DNA of 64,000 nucleotides from Parvibaculum sp. (GTDB lineage Bacteria; Pseudomonadota; Alphaproteobacteria; Parvibaculales; Parvibaculaceae), in the NCBI GenBank assembly GCA_002694985.1, contig NZNS01000002.1, forward strand, positions 62,001-126,000. Direction: 5' to 3'. Made by a program: the position numbers and the translations under genes. This document shows, one piece after another, positions 8,938 through 16,355 of the stretch. Below the pieces are notes generated by a model that did not search any database, was not told the origin of the DNA, and saw only the letters and a program-made list of their open reading frames with translations. Position 1 is the stretch's first letter; each line of letters begins with the position of its first letter.

Positions 8938-9138
8938 ATGGATAATCAGAACGAACCGACGTTCACCGTCGCCGTGGAGGAACTGGTGGTCTACCAGTAC
9001 CGCATCAAAGCGCCGGACGCTCAAAGCGCCGAAGCTGCCGCAGTGGAGATGTTTGCCAGTGGCGAGCTACCAAACAACGGCCCGTGCGAAGGCGAGCAGC
9101 ATGACCTGCGTGCCGTGGTACTGACTGAAAATGCCTAA
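8938..9138 (+). CDS. Small acidic conserved plasmid-type protein
   Basis: 66 residues (MDNQNEPTFTVAVEELVVYQYRI then AEAAAVEMFASGELP). The arrangement of a beta strand, a helix with repeated Ala-Glu and an acidic end resembles DpnD/PcfM-like small proteins, but I cannot confirm that. It sits 71 bp after DUF736 behind an AGAAAGGA ribosome site and is followed by a good terminator, so the two genes are probably one transcript. Function unknown. Confidence 0.6.
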   Translation: MDNQNEPTFTVAVEELVVYQYRIKAPDAQSAEAAAVEMFASGELPNNGPCEGEQHDLRAVVLTENA

Positions 9139-9145
9139 CGAATCG

Positions 9146-9177
9146 AGGCGGCTTCCATCCGAAGCCGCCTTGCTTTT
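9146..9177 (+). terminator. Rho-independent terminator
   Basis: AGGCGGCTTC/GAAGCCGCCT (9146-9155 with 9161-9170), 10-bp perfect stem, 5-base loop, followed by TGCTTTT. It ends the DUF736-small protein transcript. Confidence 0.8.
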
Positions 9178-9180
9178 GCT

Positions 9181-9321
9181 ATCGCAAATGAGTTGGCGAT
9201 GACGATCATCATCACCATGATGACGACGATACCATCATCGCCATGTCGATGATCGTCGTCATCTGAAAACGCTAATCCTAAGACACGCCGAGCGGCTCAC
9301 AGCCGGACGACGGTTGCTCTA
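9181..9321. repeat. Low-complexity palindrome plus diverged copy of the DUF736 tail
   Basis: 9198-9263 is built of GAT/CAT trinucleotides and forms an inverted repeat (GATGACGATCATC at 9198-9210 against GATGATCGTCGTCATC at 9248-9263). Directly after it, 9263-9321 matches the last codons, stop and stem-loop of DUF736 (8856-8910) at roughly 80 per cent by eye. The copy ends at the 3' end of the next, oppositely oriented gene, so it marks a duplication or insertion boundary. Confidence 0.7.
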
Positions 9322-10134
9322 TGGCTTTGCGGTGACGGATGCAAAGGCTTCAGGGGTGTATGGGACCGATGTTCCCGCAGCACGTCGAAGCATCTGAATG
9401 ATCTCTTCGTCTGGAGGAGTGTAGTCCTGGTCTTCCTCTTGTCGCCGCACACGTTTGTCCCAAAGCTCTTTGCGGATACCTTCGGCAGTGTCCGCGGTGA
9501 TTTCTACTGTTCTTGGATGGTCGAGAATTTCCTGAAACGTATCCTTCGCGCGTGCTGATTTTCTCTGGTGGCCGTGTATAAAGCCAAAATCCCCGGCTTG
9601 AGTTGCCTGCCCAAAACCGCCGACAGCCGGAAGCATAAATTCAAACACGGTGTTGCGTGTGTCTGGGTCGATCACGCAGAAGTTGCCGACGGATTCAAAG
9701 TAGGGGTTGCAGACCGTAATATAGTGATCGCCATGCTTTTCCTTCATGCGACATATTTCATCAATCCAATTTAGGTGCATGGTTTCGAGAAGTTGGTACC
9801 GATAGACTTTCGCACCGCGCTCGATAGCTTTCTCTTGCGCCTTGTTCATTTTCTCAGCGGCGCGGCGACTATTTGGATTCTTCATATTGAATCCGTCGCT
9901 CGTTAGGTACACGGCTTTCTTGGCCTTGCCGATGACCTCAGTGTAATAGCGGTAAAAATCTTCGTTGCTGGTAGGGAAGTACACGCGCGTGTACTTGTGT
10001 TCTCTCTTCCTGTTTCTCCACAGAAAGAAACTCGCGAACGTACCGTAAGCGATAATGAGAAGTGAGATGACGCCGCCTAGGTCGCTGGCGGCTTCTATGG
10101 ATTTTTGAATCCAATCAGCCCATGAGAAGTCCAT
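9319..10134 (-). CDS. Membrane-anchored protein of unknown function, partner of the asparaginase-like gene
   Basis: 271 residues. One N-terminal membrane helix (about residues 19-40, GGVISLLIIAYGTFASFFLW) followed by a basic stretch RNRKREHK puts the soluble part in the cytoplasm. The soluble domain begins with RVYFPTSNEDFYRYYTEVIGKAK and AVYLTSDGF, reminiscent of the fold of phospholipase D-like stress effectors, but no HKD motif is present. It lies 42 bp downstream of the asparaginase-like gene on the same strand, so the two form an operon. The composition is AT-richer than the flanking mobility genes. The function is not known; a membrane effector in a two-gene conflict system is a possibility. 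Confidence 0.65.
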   Translation of the reverse strand: MDFSWADWIQKSIEAASDLGGVISLLIIAYGTFASFFLWRNRKREHKYTRVYFPTSNEDFYRYYTEVIGKAKKAVYLTSDGFNMKNPNSRRAAEKMNKAQEKAIERGAKVYRYQLLETMHLNWIDEICRMKEKHGDHYITVCNPYFESVGNFCVIDPDTRNTVFEFMLPAVGGFGQATQAGDFGFIHGHQRKSARAKDTFQEILDHPRTVEITADTAEGIRKELWDKRVRRQEEDQDYTPPDEEIIQMLRRAAGTSVPYTPEAFASVTAKP

Positions 10135-10176
10135 GCTATCTCTCCCCCGTGAGATAGGTGTGTCCTTCTTTTTGTT

Positions 10177-11106
10177 TTAACGGCTCGCGATCTCAAAGAG
10201 AAGCTTCAATCGGGCTTGTAGGGGGTTGAGGCCCTCATATCCTCTTATAACGAAGCCCCGATCTTCATATTTGGAGAGGCTGCCTCGATAGGTACTGTCG
10301 TCGAAGTTTTCTCCGATGGGGCATCGTGACGAAAGAACAATCGGTATACGGCTTGTCCATGATGGAGAGAGGTGCTCAACCATCTCTTTTGATATGGAGC
10401 CGGTGCCCATGCCCGCGACAACCAACCCGTCGACGTTCTCAAGCAAAGCATCGGGGATTGTCAGACCTATGCACATGGTGATGAGCGGTACGCGAGCATT
10501 GATGCGATCTAGGTCGATGTTGCCATAGCGGTGCATTTTCGGCATTGCGTCGAAGTAGTATCTCGCGATGCCGCGCCGTATCTGGCCAATAGGCCCGGGG
10601 TGGGAGACGAATGACCCGAGAAGTTGGGAGTCCTGCTTGCGAACGTATCGAGCGGCATGAATGTTTTCATTCATGACCACGAGTACACCCTTGCCGGAAG
10701 ATGCGGGTGTTTGCAGGACTCGAATTGCGTCTTCGAGATTCGCGAAGCCATCGTAACTGGAAACATCTGCGGGCTTGAGAGAGCCCGTGACGACAATAGG
10801 TTTTTCCGTCTCGATAGTTTGATCGAGATAAAAAGCCAACTCCTCCATGCTGTCGGTGCCTGCGATGACCATGAAGCCATCGAACTCATCAACACTCTTT
10901 CTGATGCGACCTGCAATTGAGGCGAGAATGGGAAAGTCGAGATCGGCACCAGAGCGGCGATCCAGTTCGACCTGCTCTATCTCCGATTCAGTGCGAACGG
11001 ATGAAAGAAGTTCGTTCAGGCTGACGGAAATTGCCATGCGTCCTGAGGCGTCGCCCTTCTGAGCAATCGTACCTCCGATCATGATGGCTAGAATTTTGTT
11101 CGGCAT
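10177..11106 (-). CDS. Asparaginase-family protein
   Basis: 309 residues of the bacterial L-asparaginase/glutaminase fold: IMIGGTIAQKGD (residues 8-19) carries the first catalytic Thr, AGTDSMEEL (about 83) matches the second Thr-Asp-Ser/Thr motif, and TGSLKPAD (about 107) matches the conserved T-G-x-x-x-P-A-D. A C-terminal part with GLVVAGMGTGSIS and SSRCPIGEN completes the fold. Asparaginases hydrolyse the side-chain amide of Asn or Gln. The gene is first in a two-gene operon with a membrane-anchored protein on mobile DNA, which is unlike housekeeping ansA/ansB loci. It may therefore act on a signal or protein amide rather than in nutrition; that is inference. Confidence 0.8.
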   Translation of the reverse strand: MPNKILAIMIGGTIAQKGDASGRMAISVSLNELLSSVRTESEIEQVELDRRSGADLDFPILASIAGRIRKSVDEFDGFMVIAGTDSMEELAFYLDQTIETEKPIVVTGSLKPADVSSYDGFANLEDAIRVLQTPASSGKGVLVVMNENIHAARYVRKQDSQLLGSFVSHPGPIGQIRRGIARYYFDAMPKMHRYGNIDLDRINARVPLITMCIGLTIPDALLENVDGLVVAGMGTGSISKEMVEHLSPSWTSRIPIVLSSRCPIGENFDDSTYRGSLSKYEDRGFVIRGYEGLNPLQARLKLLFEIASR

Positions 11107-11147
11107 GTCTTCGACTTTCGTATCTTATTCTTTCATATGAGACCGTA

Positions 11148-12713
11148 TCACGCGGGCGGATCATTTGTAGGGGTGGCCTGCGGGCTTGGTTCGCGGGTGC
11201 TTCGTACAAGCCCCCCAATGAACCTAGCAAACGGGCGAATGTCCTGCCCGACACTGGCCGCTTCGAGTGCGGCCATGTAGTCGTCACGGCGGGTGACGGG
11301 GATGACCGTCCACGAATACCCGCCCGCCGCCAGCATGGTGTTCATGAGGAAACGGGCCATGCGGCCGTTTCCGTCCATGTAGGGGTGGATGTACACAAAT
11401 GCGAAGTGGCCCAGGACGACGCGGGCGGCGGGGTCGGGCTCTTCGCTGAGAAGCTCAAAAAAAGTCTCCATCAGATCCAACACGGCCTCGCGGGCGGGCG
11501 GCACGTGCATGGATTTGCGGATATAGACCGGCGCGTTGCGATAGCCCGCCAGATCGGCGGGCTTGATCAGCCCGGCGGTGATGCTTGGCGCGAAAAGTTC
11601 GCGGTACCAATCACCATGCCGGGCTTCGACGACTTCTCCGGGATTGTCGCCATGCAGCACCCGCTCGACGGCTAACTTGACGGCTTGGAAAGCCTGCCAG
11701 TAGCCGCGCGCGGCAAGCGCGTTGCGGTGGTTTTGATCTTCTTCGTTGTTGTCGGGGTTCCAGTTTCCTCTGCGCACCCGCTCTATCAGCTCCAGCGTGA
11801 CCTGATAGCCTTCAATAGAAAGCGAGTGGTAAGCGTCGGTGACGTAGGTTTCGTCCACGCGCTTGAGGTAGGCCGCAATGTCATTGGGCCTGCCGGGCGG
11901 CGGCGGGAAATGCGCCGCGATTTCGCCGCGCATGGTCTGCCACATCAGCCGCAAGCGGGCGACGTGGGGCGAGCGCTCGTGGTCACGTAGCTCTATCGGC
12001 GACGGCCCGGCAAAGGGATCGGTCTCCCGGACGTTGTATCCGGCCGCCTGCATGGTTTTGATAATGTCATCGGCAATACGGGCCTTGCCGATATTGCGAA
12101 AGCCCCCCGCGAGGCGCTCCGCCGCCTTCGTGTGCCCGCCTTCTAGGAGAAGGCTGAGCACTTCCGAGGCGTTGCGGATGGTGCCCAAGGCCGCACGCGC
12201 CTCATTGGCGGAGGCGGTGTAGAACCCGGGCCCGCTGGCGACAAGCGCGGCGGGCAGGGTGTAGAGGTTGAGGCCGTCCTTCTTTTCAATCAGGGCGGCC
12301 GGGGGAAGGTCAGCCTTAACATCGAGCAGCGACGTGTCATGAGGCAGGGCGACGATGTTGTTCTTGCCCTTCGGGGCACGAACAAGGAGCTGGCGCGGTA
12401 CAGTGCGATTGCCGGTGTGCAGAAGCAAAGACTCTTCCGGCGACAGTACCCACGCCTCGCCGAACCGCTCGGCCAGATAGGTGGCGCAGAACGCCCAGAA
12501 GGAGGCATACCAGGCGGTGCTCTCGCCGGTGGTCTCATCCGGCCGGGCCGGGATGTACCAGCCCTTCATGACGGGCTTGAGGAAGCCAGCCTTGAGCAGG
12601 CGTTCCCGGTGGGTGCGGGACAGCTCCGCCGAGCGGATCGCCACCTTGCCACCCTTTTGCAGCCCATGAAGGGCCTCTAGGCTATCGGCAAGTTTTTCAG
12701 CGGCGCTGGGCAT
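11148..12713 (-). CDS. Fic-domain protein with N-terminal AbiEi-like winged helix
   Basis: 521 residues. Residues 15-55 (KGGKVAIRSAELSRTHRERLLKAGFLKPVMKGWYIP, read in parts) match the winged-helix head of AbiEi-type antitoxins. The Fic domain holds an SLSIEG motif (about 296-301), which fits the S/T-x-x-x-E-G/N autoinhibitory helix, and the catalytic HPYMDGNGRMARF loop (about 443-455). Fic enzymes usually transfer AMP from ATP to a protein hydroxyl; the Glu of the helix blocks this until relieved. Fusing a DNA-binding antitoxin head to a self-inhibited AMPylator gives a one-gene toxin-antitoxin with likely autoregulation. The four operator repeats directly upstream (12727-12810) support that. 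It is not in an operon. Confidence 0.9.
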   Translation of the reverse strand: MPSAAEKLADSLEALHGLQKGGKVAIRSAELSRTHRERLLKAGFLKPVMKGWYIPARPDETTGESTAWYASFWAFCATYLAERFGEAWVLSPEESLLLHTGNRTVPRQLLVRAPKGKNNIVALPHDTSLLDVKADLPPAALIEKKDGLNLYTLPAALVASGPGFYTASANEARAALGTIRNASEVLSLLLEGGHTKAAERLAGGFRNIGKARIADDIIKTMQAAGYNVRETDPFAGPSPIELRDHERSPHVARLRLMWQTMRGEIAAHFPPPPGRPNDIAAYLKRVDETYVTDAYHSLSIEGYQVTLELIERVRRGNWNPDNNEEDQNHRNALAARGYWQAFQAVKLAVERVLHGDNPGEVVEARHGDWYRELFAPSITAGLIKPADLAGYRNAPVYIRKSMHVPPAREAVLDLMETFFELLSEEPDPAARVVLGHFAFVYIHPYMDGNGRMARFLMNTMLAAGGYSWTVIPVTRRDDYMAALEAASVGQDIRPFARFIGGLVRSTREPSPQATPTNDPPA

Positions 12714-12726
12714 GGCTTAGGTCAAT

Positions 12727-12810
12727 TCGTTTATCGCGTTGTTCAGTGGTTAGTTTATTATGTTGTACATCAATTAGTTTATTGTGTCCATCATTTACTC
12801 GTTTATTGTG
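12727..12810 (-). promoter_or_regulatory. Four direct repeats at exact 24-bp spacing before fic
   Basis: TCGTTTATCGCG (12727), TAGTTTATTATG (12751), TAGTTTATTGTG (12775) and TCGTTTATTGTG (12799), each 12 bp, start exactly 24 bp apart. The array begins 13 bp upstream of the fic start codon and covers its promoter zone. In the direction of fic the consensus reads CACAATAAACKA. Spacing of a little over two helical turns suits cooperative binding of a regulator on one DNA face, most simply the AbiEi-like head of the Fic protein. Confidence 0.75.
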
Positions 12811-13030
12811 CTGCTGCCTCTCACTAGCCCTCGGCGGACCCCTGTCAGTCGCGCTACGCCTGACATCGGGATTCCTTGTTGGCTATGCTTGAGAGGTGTT
12901 GGCGGTCCCATATGAGTGTTGTTATTGTAGGCTTTTTATTGCTAGTGTTTGAGTGCACTTGTTCCTTGGTTCCCGCGTAACTCCATACAGTGGAAGAGGA
13001 AACTTTGTTTCAGTAGGGAGGTAAGATGTA

Positions 13031-13113
13031 TTTTCGCCTACAAAAACCCCTCGCACGGACGGCTGCCGGTGGCAGTTCCGTCAGACGTGCTGTGAGGGGC
13101 TTTCAGGCGAAAA
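13031..13113. other. Four-tier nested palindrome upstream of the mob genes
   Basis: Around one centre near 13070 four pairs of arms are nested: TTTTCGCCT/AGGCGAAAA (13031-13039 with 13105-13113), CCCCTC/GAGGGG (13047-13052 with 13094-13099), ACGGA/TCCGT (13055-13059 with 13077-13081) and CTGCC/GGCAG (13063-13067 with 13071-13075). Extended single-strand folding of this size just before mobC and the relaxase suggests a part of the transfer origin, a lagging-strand start signal, or a structured leader RNA. Confidence 0.7.
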
Positions 13114-13156
13114 CTCAGCCACATTCGACCACCTGGCGGGGTCTCAAGGGCTTCGT

Positions 13157-13192
13157 CTTGCTCGCAAGCGAGGGGCGCATTCTGCGCCTTAC
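13157..13192. other. Candidate oriT core
   Basis: Two short inverted repeats lie just before mobC: CTTGC/GCAAG (13157-13161 with 13064 + 100, that is 13164-13168) and GGCGCA/TGCGCC (13174-13179 with 13183-13188), followed by TTAC. On the minus strand it reads GTAAGGCGCAGAATGCGCC, reminiscent of nic regions of mobilizable plasmids (GTAAGTGCGCC type). Position next to mobC-relaxase supports an origin of transfer; the nick position is not proven. Confidence 0.5.
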
Positions 13193-13209
13193 AACGGGGC
13201 GATACGGCG

Positions 13210-13791
13210 ATGGCACGGCCGCGTAAGAGCCCAGCAGAAAGGCGCCGCCACGTTGTAAATATCCGCCTCACGGATGCGGAGCTGACGCAGCTCAAGACCC
13301 ATGCCGCCGCCGCCGGGATGCCTTTCGGGCGCTATGCGCGCGACACGGTTCTGGGCAAACGCCCCCGCGCCCGACCGGCCCAACTCATCATCTTTCAGAA
13401 GCTGCTCTACGAGTTGCAGTCGGCGGCGACCAACTTCCAGCAGCTTGCGGACGTAACCGGCGAGGAGGTCTACGCCCGCTGGGCGCGCTACACCGGCGGG
13501 CAGTTGGTGGAGCAACTGCTAGGCCGCAACGATCTCGCGGAGCTGATCGAGGCGCAGATCGGGCCGCTCAATATGGCCGGGCATACGGTCAACCGGCTGG
13601 CGCATATGGCCAACAGCGGCCACGATGTGCCAGGCGAGCTTCGAGACGAAGCGTTCGAGGCCATACGCGCGGCGCTGGAGCCGCTGCATGAAGCCTCAGT
13701 GGCACCAACTGCCGCCAACAAGGACGCAGGCACGCCACCGAAAGAGGGGCCGGGCCCGTCTCACGAGCCGCCGTCACGCGGGGGGAGGTGA
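13210..13791 (+). CDS. mobC: MobC-like relaxosome accessory protein
   Basis: 193 residues. The basic N-terminus (MARPRKSPAERRRHVVNIRLTDAELTQLKTHAAAAGM in parts) is a ribbon-helix-helix DNA-binding segment, followed by the MobC region with INxxARxxN-like helices (GHTVNRLAHMANSGHDVP). MobC/VirD1-type proteins open the DNA at the transfer origin and bring the relaxase to the nick. It directly follows the candidate oriT and stops 3 bp before the relaxase start, with GGGAGG just inside its end serving the relaxase, so the two are coupled. The Pro/Gly-rich C-terminus looks disordered. Confidence 0.85.
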   Translation: MARPRKSPAERRRHVVNIRLTDAELTQLKTHAAAAGMPFGRYARDTVLGKRPRARPAQLIIFQKLLYELQSAATNFQQLADVTGEEVYARWARYTGGQLVEQLLGRNDLAELIEAQIGPLNMAGHTVNRLAHMANSGHDVPGELRDEAFEAIRAALEPLHEASVAPTAANKDAGTPPKEGPGPSHEPPSRGGR

Positions 13792-13794
13792 TGG

Positions 13795-15498
13795 ATGCGC
13801 TTCAAAATCCCGAAAAAGCAGCCCGCGAACTTCCGCGCATCGGCGCTTTATCTATCTGGCAACACCACCAAGCTCAGCCCCGATCGCGTCGAGTGGGTTG
13901 AGACGCGCAACCTCCAGACTGAAAGCCCCGAGGCTGCCGCCGCCATCATGGCGGCCACCGCCGCCCAGTCCACCCGGTGCCGCAATCCGGCCTATCACTT
14001 CGTGCTGGCCTTCGACCCGAAAGACGCCAAGGCCGGAAAGGTTGACCCCGGCATCATGCGGGAAATCGCCATCGACGCCATCGAGCGCCTTGGCCTGAGC
14101 GACTATCAAGCCCTCATCTATGCCCATCGGGATACCGAGCACCCCCATATTCACTTCCTGGTGAACCGGATTCATCCGCAGACCGGTAAAGCCTACAGCC
14201 GTCACAACGACGGCAAGCGCCTCACGGCACTGGTGCGCGAGATCGCCCGCGAGCGCGACCTCAACATCGCCAAAGAACGCGGGCGGGACAAAGCCCGCAT
14301 CCCCGAACAAGAGCTACAGGAAGATTTTGGCGATACCCGCGCCGCCGTAACGGACGCCGAGTATTGGCTGGCCCGGCGCAACAACCGCCCACCCATCCCG
14401 GATATGAGTTGGGAAGACGTGAAGTCACTGCGGGAGAGGGTGGCCCCGCACTTCTACAACGCTACGTCGTGGGCCGACCTGTCCGCACGTGTGGGGGCTT
14501 ATGGCCTCCAGTTGCAGCGCAAGGGCCGGGGCCTTGTGCTGGTGCGCGGGGACGAAGCGGCCAAGCTTTCGCAAATGGGCAAGGGTGTACGGCTTACGGA
14601 GTTGGAGGAACGGTTCGGCGAGAAGTTTGACGACTGGGAGTTGACGCGGATTGACGAGCTTGTGGCGGCGGAGAAGCGCAAGCACCCCATCCCCGGCAGC
14701 GAGAACATGACGCCCGCGCAACTGCGCCGCGCCGACCGGCTTCGCGCGGCGGAAGAACGGGTTGCGCGTAAGAAGACCAGAGACGCCATGACGGAACTCG
14801 ATCACGCGCAAATGGCCGTCCACTACTGGAAGGGCCTGGACGCGCACTACCGGTACGGCGAGAGGCGGCTGTTCCGCGCTGAGCGGGATGCGGCCTACGC
14901 CCACAGTCGGCATGACCGGGCAACGAAGTTTGAGACGCGCTGGCGGGAGAGTTTCCGGGAGTCGCTTTCGGTCACCTTCAAAGACCCGGCCAAGGCCGAG
15001 CGTATCTGGATGAAGATGGAAGCGCAGTTCGGCGTTGAGGAAACCGCCCGCATGCTCAAGGAGAAGCCTGGCCTTGCCGGAGGGCTGCGCGGCCTGAATG
15101 TCGGCATCGCCAAGGATGAAACCCGCAAGAAGGCGGAAGTGTCACTGCGCTATCTCAAACACCGGCGCAGCCGCTGGCGCAGGGCGCAGCAGGACGTTAG
15201 CCACTGGAACGACAAGATTGAGGACGGCCGCCGGCAGGTGAAGATCGCCAAACGGGACTTTGAGCTGATCCACCAGCGTACCGGCACCGACGCCTACTTG
15301 CACAAGATGCTGGGACGGGCGCTTGAGCGCCGCGCCGCTGCCTTGTCACGGGTGACGGAGAAAGCCATCCGCGCGAGCAACCATGCCTATGACTACAAAC
15401 GCCAGCTTGTGCGGGCACTCCACGAGTACGAAGAGAACAGTCGGAAGAATGAGAAAGTGAAGGAGATGGAGAGGGAGATGCCGTCCCCGCGTTTCTGA
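13795..15498 (+). CDS. mobA: MOBP-type relaxase (VirD2/MobA-like)
   Basis: 567 residues. The metal-binding motif III HRDTEHPHIHF (His111, 116, 118, 120) and a Tyr in ASALYLSGN (Tyr19) as candidate nucleophile define a relaxase domain of about 250 residues; the remainder is basic and helical with coiled-coil character. It would nick one strand at oriT, stay bound to the 5' end and pilot the strand through a mating channel. Start chosen at ATG 13795 behind GGGAGG. A weak terminator follows. With the VirD4-like gene at 17682 and no channel genes, it makes the element mobilizable. Confidence 0.9.
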   Translation: MRFKIPKKQPANFRASALYLSGNTTKLSPDRVEWVETRNLQTESPEAAAAIMAATAAQSTRCRNPAYHFVLAFDPKDAKAGKVDPGIMREIAIDAIERLGLSDYQALIYAHRDTEHPHIHFLVNRIHPQTGKAYSRHNDGKRLTALVREIARERDLNIAKERGRDKARIPEQELQEDFGDTRAAVTDAEYWLARRNNRPPIPDMSWEDVKSLRERVAPHFYNATSWADLSARVGAYGLQLQRKGRGLVLVRGDEAAKLSQMGKGVRLTELEERFGEKFDDWELTRIDELVAAEKRKHPIPGSENMTPAQLRRADRLRAAEERVARKKTRDAMTELDHAQMAVHYWKGLDAHYRYGERRLFRAERDAAYAHSRHDRATKFETRWRESFRESLSVTFKDPAKAERIWMKMEAQFGVEETARMLKEKPGLAGGLRGLNVGIAKDETRKKAEVSLRYLKHRRSRWRRAQQDVSHWNDKIEDGRRQVKIAKRDFELIHQRTGTDAYLHKMLGRALERRAAALSRVTEKAIRASNHAYDYKRQLVRALHEYEENSRKNEKVKEMEREMPSPRF

Positions 15499-15530
15499 AA
15501 CGACGGGTTTGGAAAGTTGATAGACAACTG

Positions 15531-15559
15531 AAGCCGCTCTTTACGGGCGGCCTTTTTTC
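15531..15559 (+). terminator. Terminator after the relaxase gene
   Basis: GCCGC/GCGGC (15533-15537 with 15547-15551), 9-base loop, then CTTTTTTCTTTT. The stem is short but the T-run is long. Confidence 0.65.
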
Positions 15560-15587
15560 TTTTGTTTGGCAAAGTGCTAGTGTCGCG

Positions 15588-15616
15588 GTGTGACCGAATC
15601 CTCAATTTTGTCACAC
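15588..15616. repeat. Candidate recombination site A (left of small recombinase)
   Basis: GTGTGAC and GTCACAC (7-bp arms, 15588-15594 with 15610-15616) enclose the core CGAATCCTCAATTTT. An inverted copy of arms and core lies at 16278-16302 on the other side of the recombinase gene. The form, two short arms around an asymmetric core, is that of a tyrosine-recombinase crossover site. Confidence 0.65.
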
Positions 15617-15627
15617 AAATCAACCCC

Positions 15628-16239
15628 CTATTTTCCCATTTCCGCCTTCCAAAGTCGGCTCGCTAACTTGCGTTCTTCCGTACCAATCGCGTCGGCATAA
15701 ATGGCGGTTGTCGCCATGTCCGCATGGCCTAGCCAACGCTGCACCAGATTGAGCGGAACGCCAGCTTCGAGCGCGGCAATGGCAAAGCTGTGCCTGAGGC
15801 CGCGTGCATTCGCATGCGGGCCTGCGACCTTCGCAAGCTCCATCGTTTCGGTGATGCGGCGGTAGGCCGTCATGCGGCACCAACTCCAAAGCGGGTTGGT
15901 TTTGCCCTGGGCAATACCGTCAAGCGCGGCGATCAGTTCCTTGCGTATGGGCACGGCCCGATAAACCCCCTTCCGGCGTTTTTTCAAACTCTCGAAGATC
16001 ACAACGCCTCGGCTTGGATCGATCCGGTCGGTGGTTAGCTCCAGTGCTTCTGTGAGACGGCAGCCGGTTTCGGCGATGAGCCAGCAGAGTGCGTGCACGT
16101 CTGCGGACCGACTTGCGGCCGCCGTCATAAACGCGCGGCGCTCTTTTGCTGTCAGATATTTCCGGTGGCCGGTCTGGTCGTACAGGCTCCATTGCTTGTG
16201 TTGGTCATTGTTGAATTCGGTCTCTCCCTTATGCGGCAT
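15628..16239 (-). CDS. Small tyrosine recombinase without core-binding domain
   Basis: 203 residues from ATG 16239; the frame is open further upstream but MPHKGETEF begins the conserved part. The catalytic domain is complete: Arg61 (ETGCRLTEAL), Arg149 in ARGLRHSF (the usual His three residues before it is Arg146), His172 in WLGHAD and the nucleophile Tyr181 in AIYADAIG. About 100 residues of the N-terminal DNA-clamp domain usual in integrases are absent. Inverted 25-bp sites lie within 40 bp of both gene ends (15588-15616 and 16278-16302), so it probably acts on its own flanks. Could be an invertase or a resolvase-like stability factor. Confidence 0.8.
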   Translation of the reverse strand: MPHKGETEFNNDQHKQWSLYDQTGHRKYLTAKERRAFMTAAASRSADVHALCWLIAETGCRLTEALELTTDRIDPSRGVVIFESLKKRRKGVYRAVPIRKELIAALDGIAQGKTNPLWSWCRMTAYRRITETMELAKVAGPHANARGLRHSFAIAALEAGVPLNLVQRWLGHADMATTAIYADAIGTEERKLASRLWKAEMGK

Positions 16240-16277
16240 TTCATATCTATCCAGCCTAACAGGTTCGCGTGGGTGCA

Positions 16278-16302
16278 GTGACCGAATTGAGGATTCTGTA
16301 AC
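16278..16302. repeat. Candidate recombination site B, inverted relative to site A
   Basis: Read on the minus strand: GTTAC, core AGAATCCTCAATTCG, GTCAC. It matches site A at 15590-15614 at about 20 of 25 positions, with the 12-bp core GAATCCTCAATT identical. Opposite orientation predicts inversion of the 660-bp segment carrying the recombinase. Confidence 0.65.
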
Positions 16303-16355
16303 TCCATTCTTCAACGTCCCGTGTTCCGCCGAACACACTAGCAATAGGTCTACGG

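Noticed and set aside
9198..9263. Possible CRISPR or coding His/Asp repeat
   Set aside because: The trinucleotide repeat has no repeat-spacer order and no open frame with a start; it is a low-complexity palindrome.
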